From assembly GCF_020178975.1 (NCBI RefSeq), contig NZ_JAHXBU010000090.1, positions 62,001 through 126,000 of the forward strand: a DNA stretch of 64,000 nucleotides, in the 5' to 3' direction. The position numbers and the translations under genes are program-made. Shown piece by piece: positions 1 to 8,165 of this stretch; the first letter of the stretch is position 1; each line of letters starts with the position of its first letter. This DNA comes from Cesiribacter sp. SM1. Lineage in GTDB: Bacteria > Bacteroidota > Bacteroidia > Cytophagales > Cyclobacteriaceae. The notes below the pieces were generated by a model, which saw only the letters and a list, made by a program, of their open reading frames with translations, had not been told where the DNA came from and made no database searches.

Positions 1-1
1 C

Positions 2-355
2 TATGGCCGGGAGCGCAGCATTACCCCAACGGCAGAGTTTAAAATGCAGAAAGAGTTTAAGCAGCTAAGCCTGGGGGCTTACCTTACCTACGAGCCACTG
101 GTGGTGGGGCTGTGGTACCGCGGTCTGCCTGTCACAAAAGTAGAAGGGGTGCGGAATAAAAACGAATCGGCTGTTTTGCTCATCGGCCTCATCAGGGGAA
201 ACATGAACATTGGCTATAGTTTTGACTATACCCTTAGCAGCCTGAGCATGGCCACCGGCGGTGCCCATGAGGTAAGTCTTTCCTATACCTTCGACTGGAT
301 CAAGAGCAAAAGACCTCCAAGAAACGTAAGGCAAATTCCTTGTCCTGAATTTTAA
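2..355 (+). CDS. PorP/SprF family T9SS outer-membrane protein, 3' end only
   Basis: C-terminal 117 residues of a gene that begins left of the window; the frame is open from base 2 to the TAA at 353-355. The visible part is made of short amphipathic beta strands (LGAYLTYEPLVVGLWYRG, NIGYSFDYTLS, HEVSLSYTF) and ends close after an aromatic strand, as PorP/SprF proteins do. In characterised members this 14-strand barrel sits in the outer membrane and attaches T9SS-exported proteins or partners with PorE. The PorE-like gene two positions downstream supports the call. A strong terminator follows at once, so it is the last gene of its own transcript. The family call is inferred from a fragment. Confidence 0.75.
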   Translation, partial: YGRERSITPTAEFKMQKEFKQLSLGAYLTYEPLVVGLWYRGLPVTKVEGVRNKNESAVLLIGLIRGNMNIGYSFDYTLSSLSMATGGAHEVSLSYTFDWIKSKRPPRNVRQIPCPEF

Positions 356-379
356 GACTGGTAATACCAGTCTTTTTTT
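354..379 (+). terminator. Rho-independent terminator of the PorP/SprF gene
   Basis: Stem AAGACTGG (354-361) pairs perfectly with CCAGTCTT (367-374) across a five-base loop and runs into a T tract. The stem begins inside the stop codon of the upstream gene. Confidence 0.9.
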
Positions 380-417
380 ATGCTTAGCCCTTAAATATTA
401 CTTCAATAATTGCTTAT

Positions 418-1713
418 ATGAGCTTATCACCCAACGCCTTAAAACTATTGCTGGTTGGCCTTGTGAGCTTTGGCTACCTGCTCGAACTGCTGCTCGACTG
501 GCTCAATTACACCTATCTAAAAAAGCCCTACCTGCCGCAGCTTTCAGGCATCTTAACAGAAGAAAAATACCACCAAAGTGTTGCGTATCAGCAGGAGCGC
601 AAGCGCTTTGGCTTTATTACCGCCACCTACAGTTTTTTGCTGATGCTGGTGATGCTGCTAAGTGGAGGCTTTGGCTGGCTGGATGATCAGCTACGGGCCT
701 GGACCCAGCACCCTATTTTGCTTGCGCTGCTTTATTTTGGTGTGCTGATGCTGGCTTCTGATCTGCTTAGCCTGCCTTTTCAGCTGTACAGTACCTTTAA
801 AATTGAAGAGCGCTGGGGCTTTAATAAAACAAATGCGCGCACTTTCTGGCTCGATAAGCTGAAGGGCTATGCCCTGGGTGCCCTTTTAGGCGGTTTACTG
901 CTCTCTTTGCTGCTCTGGCTGGTGCTGCAGCTGGGGCAAAACTTCTGGCTCTACTTCTGGGGCGTATTGCTTCTTTTTATGCTAGGGGCAAATGTATTTT
1001 ATACCAGCCTCATTCTTCCGCTCTTCAATAAGCTGCGCCCCTTAACGGAGGGAGCCCTTAAAACAGCGCTCGAAACATACAGCCAAAAGATAAATTTCCC
1101 GCTTAAAAATATCTATGTAATAGATGGCTCAAAAAGGAGCAGTAAAGCCAACGCTTTTTTCGCAGGTTTGGGGAAGCAAAAGAAGATAGTTCTTTACGAT
1201 ACCCTCATAGAAAAACATACCGAGGAAGAAATTGTGGCAGTGCTTGCGCACGAAGCAGGGCACTATAAAAAGCAGCACATCCTGAAGGGCTTTGTGCTGT
1301 CGGTGCTGCAGTCGGGTCTGATGCTGTTTTTGCTAAGCCGCTTTATTGGCAGCGAAACACTCACACTGGCGTTGGGCAGCACTCCGCTGGGCGGTACCCC
1401 GCTGGGCGGCAATCCGCTGGAAGGGGGACTGCTCCCGCTTCACCTGAACCTGATTGGGTTTGGACTGCTGTACTCGCCTATTTCGATGTTGCTGGGCCTT
1501 CTGATGAACAGCCTTAGCCGCAGGCACGAGTACCAGGCCGATGCCTATGCAGCACAAACCTATGGAGCCAGGCCTCTGCAGGAAGCGCTGCGCAAGCTGT
1601 CGGTGCTGAACCTTAGCCAGCCCCTGCCGCATCCCTGGTATGTATGGGTACACTATTCGCATCCGCCTTTATTGTACAGGCTGGAGGCACTGGAGAAGCA
1701 AAAACAAGTGTAA
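418..1713 (+). CDS. M48 family metallopeptidase, Ste24 / CAAX-protease-like
   Basis: Integral-membrane zinc peptidase of 431 residues, the usual length for Ste24/HtpX-like M48A proteins. An N-terminal hydrophobic block (about 1-210) with several membrane segments precedes the catalytic part. The zinc motif HEAGH has ligands H278 and H282 with catalytic E279; the third ligand is E371 in HEYQAD. In bacteria such enzymes act in membrane protein quality control or cleave prenyl-like tails; the substrate here is unknown. Oddity: residues 322-336 are a three-copy five-residue repeat (TPLGG, TPLGG, NPLEG) that looks like a recent insertion in a loop between catalytic helices. Start ATG at 418 is the first in frame. 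Confidence 0.92.
   Translation: MSLSPNALKLLLVGLVSFGYLLELLLDWLNYTYLKKPYLPQLSGILTEEKYHQSVAYQQERKRFGFITATYSFLLMLVMLLSGGFGWLDDQLRAWTQHPILLALLYFGVLMLASDLLSLPFQLYSTFKIEERWGFNKTNARTFWLDKLKGYALGALLGGLLLSLLLWLVLQLGQNFWLYFWGVLLLFMLGANVFYTSLILPLFNKLRPLTEGALKTALETYSQKINFPLKNIYVIDGSKRSSKANAFFAGLGKQKKIVLYDTLIEKHTEEEIVAVLAHEAGHYKKQHILKGFVLSVLQSGLMLFLLSRFIGSETLTLALGSTPLGGTPLGGNPLEGGLLPLHLNLIGFGLLYSPISMLLGLLMNSLSRRHEYQADAYAAQTYGARPLQEALRKLSVLNLSQPLPHPWYVWVHYSHPPLLYRLEALEKQKQV
1381..1425 (+). repeat. Three-copy 15-bp tandem repeat inside the M48 peptidase
   Basis: Units 1381-1395, 1396-1410 and 1411-1425 each encode x-P-L-x-G. Units 1 and 2 differ at only two bases; unit 3 is more diverged. The length keeps the reading frame. 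Confidence 0.8.
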
Positions 1714-1718
1714 TAAGC

Positions 1719-4046
1719 ATGCATAATCGTTACAGGTTTAACAAGATGTGGAAAAAGGGGGTGGGTGCAGGTTTACTGCTCTGCCTGCTCTCTGTGGGAG
1801 CGGGCGCACAGCAACAGTCGCAGACACTCTATCGTGCAGAGAAACTTTTTGAAATTGGCAATTATTCCGATGCCCTTAAGCACTACCAGGAAGCCATGCA
1901 GGCAGGAGAGTCGTCTCCATACTTGCACTACAAGGCCGGGCGCTGCTACCTGGAGAGCAAACAATATTCCGAAAAACTAAAAGCGCTCCCCCTGCTGAAA
2001 CAGGCTGGTGCAGGGGCCGATAAACTACCCGCAGAATATTACCTGTATCTTGGCGATGCCCACCATGTAGCTGCACAGCCACAGGAAGCCCTGCTTGCTT
2101 TTGAGCAGTACCAGAAACTGGCCGGTAAAACTCCCGATAAGCTTAAGACTGTTAAGGAGCGTAAAGCAACAGCTCAGCTTGCACAGGAGTTTATGGCCAA
2201 TGCCAAAGCTGTAAGCCTGCGTGCCCTGCAAAATGGTATTAACACAGAATTTACTGAGTACAACCCGATTGTAAGTGCCGATGAGTCGCTGATGGCCTAT
2301 ACTCAGCTTAAACCTGCCGATAGCCGCAGCAGCCAGAAAAGCATAGAGCAGATCATGCTGGTAAAAAAGGAGGGAGGCAGCTGGTCGTCTCCACAACCCC
2401 TCAAGATCAGCAACTTTAACGCAGGAACAGCGGGGATGTCGGCCGATGGGCAGCAAATGATCATTTACCTGCAGGATAATACCGGCGGCAACCTGTACCT
2501 GCTGCAGCGGAAAGGCGATGCCTGGGGGCTGCCACAGGAAATTAAAGGCGATCTGAACTCGCGTTACCTGGAAACAACCGCCAGCATTACCCCCGACGGC
2601 AAAGCTATATTCTTTGCCAGCAGCCGCCCCGGCGGTTTTGGCGGGCTGGATATCTATAAAACAGAACTGCAGCCAAATGGCAGCTGGGGCAGGGCCGTGA
2701 ACCTGGGGCCTGGCATTAATACCGATGCCGACGAAGATGCCCCCTTTATCCATCCCGACGGACGTACCCTTTACTTTACTGCCAATGGTAAAGGTGCTAT
2801 CGGCGGCAACGATGTGTTCCGGTCCTTTCTAGTGGCTGATAAATGGGCTAAGCCCGAGAACCTGGGCTACCCCATAAATACGGCAGCAAACGAAAGCTAC
2901 TTTACCCTTACTGCCGATGGCAGCCGTGCCTACTTCTCCTCCGACAGGTCTGGGGGAAATGGAGAGCAGGATATTTATACTTTCAATATGCCGGAGCAGG
3001 ACAGGAATATAGCCCTCACCATGATCAAGGGCCGCATTCTGGCAGGCGAGAATGAAGAGCCTGTTTCTACCCAGATCTTTGTGGTAGACGTAAAAACCGG
3101 TAACAAGCTGGATTATGTGTACAATCCCGATCCTAAAACAGGTAACTACCTGATTATTCTGCCTCCGGGCCGCAACTACGACCTGATAGTAAAAGCAGAC
3201 GGCTACCTGCCCTATTCAATCAACGTGAACATCCCTAACCAGGATTATTTCTACGAGCTTTTCCAGCAGATCTTCCTGCGCCCCATCAAGCAGTTCGATG
3301 TGGTGGTTGGCCAGGAGGTAAAGGTGCAGAATGCTTTTTACGATACCGGTCAGCCACTGCACCACGATCTGAAAAAGATCAAGGAAAGCAATATGGTAAA
3401 AAGCGACAGCATAGATGTGTATGAAATGATGGAAACCATTATTGGTGCCGGCGATAAGGAGGCATATGATTATATGCTGGACCTGATGTTCACCATCAAC
3501 CCCATCGAAAATGTTGATTTCAGCAATGCTAATGGCAAAATGGTAGAAGATGCAGAAGCCGTTTACTACTACGAGGAGAACGATAAAACAAAGCTGGAAG
3601 CTAAGAACATAGGAGGCCAGGTAATTTACACCCTGCCAACCTTAAAAGTTACCGAACAGGCACAGCAGCAAAAGCTGGTGAGCAATGCAGCCTATAGCCA
3701 GGAACTGCTGAAGCCGGTGTACAAGATCTATTTTGATGTAGACAGCAAAGTGCTGAAACCCAAAGATGAACAGTCCCTGCAGGAAATAATCCGCCTGTTT
3801 GAGAAGCACGAGCAGCTTGGTGTGGAGATCAGCGGCTATGCCTCTAAAGATGGTAACGCCGATCACAACCGCAAGCTTTCAAACGAGCGTGCCACAGCCG
3901 TGCTCGATTACTTTAACAAACGTGGCGTAGGCCGCCGCCGCATTGTAGCCAAAGGCTTAGGAGCAGCCGAAGGTCTGGAGGGTAATGCACAGGAAGGCCG
4001 CCGGGTAGAGGTACGCATCATCGACCTTACCCAGGCCAGGAAATAG
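1719..4046 (+). CDS. PorE-like OmpA protein with TPR, PD40 propeller and OmpA domain
   Basis: Secreted envelope protein of 775 residues. Order: basic N-terminus and signal peptide (about 1-32, ending GAGAQ), TPR repeats (about 40-140), WD40-like PD40 blades (about 185-415, with repeated [TH]-[AP]-DG motifs followed by SDR/SSR), a carboxypeptidase-regulatory-like region (about 440-520) and a C-terminal OmpA peptidoglycan-binding domain (about 665-770, with NRKLSNERA). This exact order is known for PorE, which links the T9SS to peptidoglycan. The ATG at 1719 lies 5 bp after the M48 stop; 1746 is an alternative giving a shorter signal peptide, and a further in-frame ATG at 1644 lies inside the M48 gene and is rejected. 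Co-transcription with the M48 peptidase is likely. Related PD40-OmpA proteins of unknown role exist, so PorE identity is inferred. Confidence 0.85.
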   Translation: MHNRYRFNKMWKKGVGAGLLLCLLSVGAGAQQQSQTLYRAEKLFEIGNYSDALKHYQEAMQAGESSPYLHYKAGRCYLESKQYSEKLKALPLLKQAGAGADKLPAEYYLYLGDAHHVAAQPQEALLAFEQYQKLAGKTPDKLKTVKERKATAQLAQEFMANAKAVSLRALQNGINTEFTEYNPIVSADESLMAYTQLKPADSRSSQKSIEQIMLVKKEGGSWSSPQPLKISNFNAGTAGMSADGQQMIIYLQDNTGGNLYLLQRKGDAWGLPQEIKGDLNSRYLETTASITPDGKAIFFASSRPGGFGGLDIYKTELQPNGSWGRAVNLGPGINTDADEDAPFIHPDGRTLYFTANGKGAIGGNDVFRSFLVADKWAKPENLGYPINTAANESYFTLTADGSRAYFSSDRSGGNGEQDIYTFNMPEQDRNIALTMIKGRILAGENEEPVSTQIFVVDVKTGNKLDYVYNPDPKTGNYLIILPPGRNYDLIVKADGYLPYSINVNIPNQDYFYELFQQIFLRPIKQFDVVVGQEVKVQNAFYDTGQPLHHDLKKIKESNMVKSDSIDVYEMMETIIGAGDKEAYDYMLDLMFTINPIENVDFSNANGKMVEDAEAVYYYEENDKTKLEAKNIGGQVIYTLPTLKVTEQAQQQKLVSNAAYSQELLKPVYKIYFDVDSKVLKPKDEQSLQEIIRLFEKHEQLGVEISGYASKDGNADHNRKLSNERATAVLDYFNKRGVGRRRIVAKGLGAAEGLEGNAQEGRRVEVRIIDLTQARK

Positions 4047-4074
4047 CAAGTAATTTCTTCATCATAAATACAGC

Positions 4075-4110
4075 ACAGCCCCGGATGAAAATCCGGGGCT
4101 GTCTTTTTTT
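4075..4110 (+). terminator. Terminator of the M48 / PorE-like operon
   Basis: A perfect 12-bp stem (4075-4086 with 4091-4102), GAAA tetraloop, then one C and seven T. Very strong intrinsic terminator. Confidence 0.95.
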
Positions 4111-4300
4111 GTAGCTTGGGAGAAAGTACAGAGGGGACAGCCAGCACTACCACCGCCTGGCACAAGCATCTGTTTGTGCCCTGTTTAGTCTTTGCCCTGC
4201 ACCAACATTAAGTTAACCTGCTGCAAAGGTACAAGCCGATGCTTGCGTCAGGGAATATGTAGCTAATCAGACCGGTGTGAATTAAGACCAATGCTTATGC

Positions 4301-4855
4301 TCACCACCTAAGAATCGTTTTCTCTTTATCGCCTTTTTTAGAGCGGAGCCTGGTGTGCTGTGGAATGAAGAAACTGATGGAAAGGTAAAGCCTGTTCGCG
4401 TCTACCTCAGGGTTAGTGAAAAGATTATACCCTAGCTGGCCGTGAAAGCCCAGCAGCCTGAAACCGGCCGAGGGGCCAATGCTTAGGCTACCCTCATCGA
4501 AATCTGTAAAATAACCGCCATGCAGGCCATAGGTAAACTTTAGGCGGCCGTGGCGCTGCCAGTAGGCAGCTTTCAGGCCCAGCACATTGTTGAATGGTGC
4601 ATACTCCAGAAAGGCTTCCGTTGCCCTGATCACCGGCTTTTGCAGCCTGATTTTTTTCCAGTTGCTGTGGTAGCCCACCTGTATCATATCCATGCGGCCA
4701 CGTTCGTAGCCAAGCAGTACCCCTCTGCTGCTCTGGTATAGCTTTAACCTGTCTTTCTTATCCTTCTCGTTCTCATCTTTTTTGAATGGCCACTGTGCAT
4801 GGCAGAGGAGGCTGGTTAGAAGCAGCGCCAGGAGCAGGGAAGTCTTTTTGATCAT
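4301..4855 (-). CDS. Hypothetical outer-membrane beta-barrel protein
   Basis: A 184-residue protein with a clear signal peptide (LLLALLLTSLLCHAQ, cleavage after about 21) and then alternating polar/aromatic strands typical of small barrels: GVLLGYERGR, MIQVGYHS, FTYGLHGGYF, FHGQLGYNLF, and a last strand LYLSISFFIPQ. The tail after that strand is charged. No enzyme motif is visible. It resembles short uncharacterised barrel proteins of Bacteroidota, and function cannot be assigned. It is the last minus-strand gene before the plus-strand PorE-like operon, and about 75 bp separate it from the NUDIX gene upstream. Confidence 0.7.
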   Translation of the reverse strand: MIKKTSLLLALLLTSLLCHAQWPFKKDENEKDKKDRLKLYQSSRGVLLGYERGRMDMIQVGYHSNWKKIRLQKPVIRATEAFLEYAPFNNVLGLKAAYWQRHGRLKFTYGLHGGYFTDFDEGSLSIGPSAGFRLLGFHGQLGYNLFTNPEVDANRLYLSISFFIPQHTRLRSKKGDKEKTILRW

Positions 4856-4929
4856 GGGGATATGATTTTAGCTTTAAACGTGCACTTTGTATAAAAGAGT
4901 GTGGCAGCACATTAAAACAGGAGCCTGTT

Positions 4930-5328
4930 TTAGCTGCTTTGTTTTTGTAGCCACTGCAAATACTGTTCCAGCACCGGCACATCGGCAGGGCACCAGTTGA
5001 GGGGGCGCAGGGCCGCGGGAGCCAGCCACTGGCTGGCGGCATGTTCTTTTAGCTGCAGGCTGCCAGCTGTAAGGCGGCAAACCAGTGGAATCAGCCTGAT
5101 ATGTTTATCCGGGTACTGGTGGTCAGCAGGCTGCAGAAGGGCGTAGGGAGCTATCTGCAGCTCAAGCTCTTCTGCTATTTCTCGAATGATGCACTCCTGC
5201 GGGCTTTCATCCTCTTCCAGTTTGCCACCGGGAAATTCCCATAAGCCAGCCTCTGCTTTATGGTATCCCCGCTGAGTTACCAGTACCTTGTTCTGGTGCT
5301 CTATGATGGCGCAGGCTACAAGAATCAT
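4930..5328 (-). CDS. MutT-type NUDIX (deoxy)nucleoside triphosphate pyrophosphohydrolase
   Basis: A 132-residue, single-domain NUDIX protein, the length of MutT. The NUDIX box runs G35-x5-E41-x7-R49-E50-I-x-E53-E54-x-E56-L57, so all metal-binding residues are present, but the Gly of the final xGU is Glu56. Family role: hydrolysis of oxidised or non-canonical NTPs to NMP and PPi, preventing mutation. The C-terminal WLAPAAL-LNWCPADVPVL matches the MutT pattern (W..hydrophobic..P.AD..hydrophobic). Its ATG overlaps the stop of the DUF486 gene by four bases (ATGA), so the two are translationally coupled. Confidence 0.88.
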   Translation of the reverse strand: MILVACAIIEHQNKVLVTQRGYHKAEAGLWEFPGGKLEEDESPQECIIREIAEELELQIAPYALLQPADHQYPDKHIRLIPLVCRLTAGSLQLKEHAASQWLAPAALRPLNWCPADVPVLEQYLQWLQKQSS

Positions 5329-5693
5329 TTCTTAAAGATGAAATAAACAGCCAGGATTAGAAAAGCAAAGCCAATCAGGTGGTTTAGCCTGAAGCTTTCT
5401 GTACGGAAAAAAATGGTGGTAAAAACCACAAACACCACCAGGGTTATTACCTCCTGCAGTACTTTTAGCTCTACCAGGGAAAAAGGGCCACCCGTACCCT
5501 TAAAGCCTAGCCTGTTGGCTGGTACCTGAAAGCAGTACTCAAAAAAAGCAATGCCCCAGCTTATCAGAATAATGCTGATGAGTCCCAGGTTTTCGGCCCA
5601 TTTCATTTCCTTGAACTTTAGGTGGCCATACCATGCAAACGTCATAAAGGTGTTGGAGCAGACTAACAGCAGAATAGTCAGGAATGATTTCAT
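5325..5693 (-). CDS. DUF486 / DMT-family small membrane protein
   Basis: A 122-residue protein with four predicted membrane segments and the DUF486 signature FEYCFQVPANRLG around residues 50-62, followed by a PFSLVELKVLQEVITL segment. It is the size of half a drug/metabolite transporter, like SMR-type proteins. Substrate is unknown. It overlaps the downstream MutT gene by four bases and follows the CREST protein gene by 59 bp on the same strand, suggesting one transcript from about 6.9 to 4.9 kb. Confidence 0.85.
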   Translation of the reverse strand: MKSFLTILLLVCSNTFMTFAWYGHLKFKEMKWAENLGLISIILISWGIAFFEYCFQVPANRLGFKGTGGPFSLVELKVLQEVITLVVFVVFTTIFFRTESFRLNHLIGFAFLILAVYFIFKK

Positions 5694-5752
5694 GAAAGTT
5701 TATGTAAACGAGTGCCGAATTTAATCATTCCTGCCGTAACTATGCTATGGGA

Positions 5753-6469
5753 CTATGCAGGAGATACAGCTTCTTTATTTTTAGATTCGTAGAGGTACAG
5801 CCCCAGGAAGTAAGCGCCAACACCGCTAAAGAAGTGCCAGAGAAAATGGGTGCCCATAGGCAGCACTGCAGCAGCGTTATGGTCTATTTGCCTGAACAGC
5901 AGGCTTAGCAATAAAAAGAAAATTGAAAGGCCAATTGACCAGGCGCCCTGCCACCTGGTACGGGCCATGTAAAGCAGTATGGGTACAAAGAAAGCAATGC
6001 CTGATAAAGCATAAGAGATATTAATGCTCTGGTGCGAAGGAAACACCCGCCACACATTCATTCTAAGCAGGAACACGACCAGCAGCAGTGGCACAGCCAT
6101 CCATTTTCGCGGTAGTACCTTCATCCAGAAGAAAAGCCCCAGCAGCAGGGTTAAAATGGCAGAAGGGGTAATATCCAGCAGCAGCCACAGGCGGTGGCTG
6201 CGAAAGGCATGGAAAATAGTGCTGCCCAGGCCCCCAAGGAACAGGAAGGGCAGGCAGATGGTAAGAAAGGAGTATTTCCGGTAACTATGGCGGATACGGA
6301 TGGCCCAGTAAACGGCAGGGAGTAATATGGCCAGTGAAGAAACTGCATTCCAGGGCTCAACAATGGTTCTTGCAAAGTTGGTTTCGGCGTATATGGGGCC
6401 GCCATCTTCCGGAAGAACTACAGGAGTATATTGTTGCTGCTGCGGAGCACCTTGCTGCTCTTGGGCCAT
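5753..6469 (-). CDS. CREST-superfamily membrane hydrolase (alkaline-ceramidase-like)
   Basis: A 238-residue polytopic protein with about seven membrane segments after a Gln-rich N-terminus. Conserved polar residues sit at the positions expected for the CREST superfamily (alkaline ceramidases, PAQR receptors, Per1): a Glu-Pro-Trp-Asn near the first segment, GSTIFHAFRSH followed by LLLDITPSA, and a late GTHFLWHFFSG. In that superfamily three His and an Asp bind zinc, with a Ser nearby, to hydrolyse lipid amides or related bonds. The substrate here is unknown; a lipid role fits the neighbouring hotdog thioesterase, 7 bp upstream. The assignment rests on motif pattern, not alignment. Confidence 0.7.
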   Translation of the reverse strand: MAQEQQGAPQQQQYTPVVLPEDGGPIYAETNFARTIVEPWNAVSSLAILLPAVYWAIRIRHSYRKYSFLTICLPFLFLGGLGSTIFHAFRSHRLWLLLDITPSAILTLLLGLFFWMKVLPRKWMAVPLLLVVFLLRMNVWRVFPSHQSINISYALSGIAFFVPILLYMARTRWQGAWSIGLSIFFLLLSLLFRQIDHNAAAVLPMGTHFLWHFFSGVGAYFLGLYLYESKNKEAVSPA

Positions 6470-6476
6470 AGGATTA

Positions 6477-6899
6477 TTATCTTTCTACTTTTATAGTTTC
6501 ATAGCTGTCTATACGGCTACGAATATAATCGGGTAATGGTAAAGGCCTGCCAGATTTAAAATCTACATGCACGAGCACAATCATGGCATCTGCATATATC
6601 ATATTGATATGATCCTTTTCCGTGATCACAACTTCCTGTGTAATGGAGCTCTGGCCCAGTTTGCTGCTGCGTATCCATACGGTTGGTTTATGATGAAAAA
6701 GAATTGGTCTTCTGTAATTAATGTCAGTTTTTGCCAGTACCAGGCCCAGCTTGCTCCAGTCCCACTGGCAGGCGGTAGTCAGGTAACCCGAGCGCGCTTG
6801 TTCAATGTAGGTAAGGTAAACCGCATTGTTCACGTGCTGCATGGTGTCGAGGTCGTTATAGCGGACCTCTACTGTTTTACTGAACTTAAAATTTTGCAT
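6477..6899 (-). CDS. Acyl-CoA thioesterase, 4HBT hotdog fold
   Basis: A 140-residue single hotdog domain. Near the N-terminus it shows VRYNDLDTMQHVNNAVYLTYIEQAR, broken by the active-site Asp-x-x-x-His-x-N pattern of the YbgC/FadM 4HBT family, which hydrolyses short- or long-chain acyl-CoA thioesters in the cytosol. I place the start at ATG 6899; an in-frame TTG two codons upstream (6905) is less likely. It is the first gene of a tight minus-strand group with the CREST membrane hydrolase, which suggests lipid-related chemistry, though the link is only positional. Confidence 0.88.
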   Translation of the reverse strand: MQNFKFSKTVEVRYNDLDTMQHVNNAVYLTYIEQARSGYLTTACQWDWSKLGLVLAKTDINYRRPILFHHKPTVWIRSSKLGQSSITQEVVITEKDHINMIYADAMIVLVHVDFKSGRPLPLPDYIRSRIDSYETIKVER

Positions 6900-7026
6900 A
6901 TCCAAAGACTAAAATATTAGGACTGGAGGGTCAGGACCATCTGTAAAAAAAGAGCAGGTTTCCAGCGCATTTAGTATGGTGGCACTGCTATTTTCTGCCG
7001 GGTTCAGGGCTTATACCTGTGGCCGT

Positions 7027-7584
7027 TCATACACCTGCTACAGGCAGTTGCATGGTTTTGTTTACCATGCGCAGGATAGAGGGGTTGGCAGCTGTCAGCT
7101 GCTCTACATCCTGTAAAGTTATCCAGGCAAACCCCTTGCTTTCGCCGTTAGGCGCAAGTTTTTCATTCGGGTTGGCTGTTAGCAGGTAACGGATATCGTA
7201 GTGGTAATGCTCTTTTTCGTTTCCCCTGGCAGGAATGGGATGGACATCCACATCAAAAATATCGGTTCGCAACAGGCGCAGGCTAGTAAGGCCGCTTTCT
7301 TCGTGGGCTTCGCGCAATGCTACACCTGCCAGGTTGGTATCGCCATCGGCATGGCCACCCGGCTGCAGCCATTTGTCGAGCTTGCGGTGGTGCATCAGCA
7401 GTACCTGTTGCAGATCTGGTGATACCACCCAGCCTGAGGCAGTAAAATGGCCATCGGCCCGGCTGCGTAAAAAGCAATCACTTTCACGCTCCAGCAGGCT
7501 GGTTATTTTTCTTAAATGCTCCTGTTCACGCTGGCTGTAGGGTTTGTACAAACGTAGCTCTGCCAGTAAATGGTTTCGCGTCAT
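7027..7584 (-). CDS. NUDIX hydrolase with incomplete NUDIX box
   Basis: A 185-residue protein. A helical N-terminal part (1-45) precedes a NUDIX core whose box reads G77-x5-T83-x7-R91-E92-A-H-E95-E96-S-G98-L99: the first Glu is Thr, while the REx2EE metal-binding helix is intact. The KWLQPGGHADGD lead-in is common in a group of NUDIX proteins of unknown substrate. Downstream His- and Tyr-rich HYHYDIRYLL is a conserved strand of the same group. It lies 11 bp after a lipoprotein gene on the same strand. Activity is likely, substrate unknown. Confidence 0.85.
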   Translation of the reverse strand: MTRNHLLAELRLYKPYSQREQEHLRKITSLLERESDCFLRSRADGHFTASGWVVSPDLQQVLLMHHRKLDKWLQPGGHADGDTNLAGVALREAHEESGLTSLRLLRTDIFDVDVHPIPARGNEKEHYHYDIRYLLTANPNEKLAPNGESKGFAWITLQDVEQLTAANPSILRMVNKTMQLPVAGV

Positions 7585-7595
7585 GCGATTACTGC

Positions 7596-7949
7596 TTATT
7601 CAATAACAACATTGATTTTATTAATGCGGCTGGCCTGTAGCGTATCTGTTTGTATGCCACCACCAAAGTTGTTCATATCGCCTTTGCGAACATCTATAAA
7701 ATAAGATTTAGGTTCCAGCTCACTTATTTTGGCTATGCCTTTGTTGTTGGTGACTGCCTTAGGTACAACCGGGTTTTTAGAGCTGCGGTAATCACTTTCG
7801 TTACCATACAGCAGTATGCTGGCACCCTCTACCGGGTTCCCAAGCTCATCGAGCACCGTTACCCGTAAGCTGGTTTTCAGAATCTGCGATGGTGCACAGG
7901 CCAGCAATATGCAGGCAGTAAAGAGGAGGAAGAAATAGTTCTTTTTCAT
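7596..7949 (-). CDS. Lipoprotein with carboxypeptidase-regulatory-like domain
   Basis: A 117-residue protein with a lipoprotein signal: KK, a hydrophobic stretch and LLAC with Cys18 as the lipidated residue. The mature part is one Ig-like beta sandwich of the carboxypeptidase-regulatory type: VTVLDELGNPVEGASILLYG, then a glycine/asparagine turn and a strand pattern ending KINVVIE. Such domains are common binding or stalk modules in Bacteroidota envelopes. No catalytic residue is seen. It is 11 bp upstream of the NUDIX gene. Confidence 0.8.
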   Translation of the reverse strand: MKKNYFFLLFTACILLACAPSQILKTSLRVTVLDELGNPVEGASILLYGNESDYRSSKNPVVPKAVTNNKGIAKISELEPKSYFIDVRKGDMNNFGGGIQTDTLQASRINKINVVIE

Positions 7950-8141
7950 AATTGCTTGTTGAATTCAGTACCTAAACGCAACCTGACAAATTTCTGCGAA
8001 AAAAGCACCCAAAAAAAATGAAACTAGCACATAACCTTTCAAACAGGGTGAAATAGCTTAAGTTGAAGTTTTTACCGGCTGCCTGCAGCGTTCAGGACAT
8101 TATATACATCTCTAAATTGTATCTGTGATTACTAAACACAA

Positions 8142-8163
8142 GAACCTCCTGTCAGGAGGCTCT
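8142..8163 (-). terminator. Possible terminator of ppk2
   Basis: Read on the minus strand, GCCTCC and GGAGGT-type arms form a compact hairpin directly after the ppk2 stop. The following T content is modest (TTCTTGTGTTT), so strength is uncertain. Confidence 0.5.
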
Positions 8164-8165
8164 GT

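Noticed and set aside
2025-2753. A 242-residue open frame antisense to the PorE-like gene
   Set aside because: It lies wholly under a clear secreted protein with recognised domains, and its own translation has no motif; it is a shadow of GC-rich codons.
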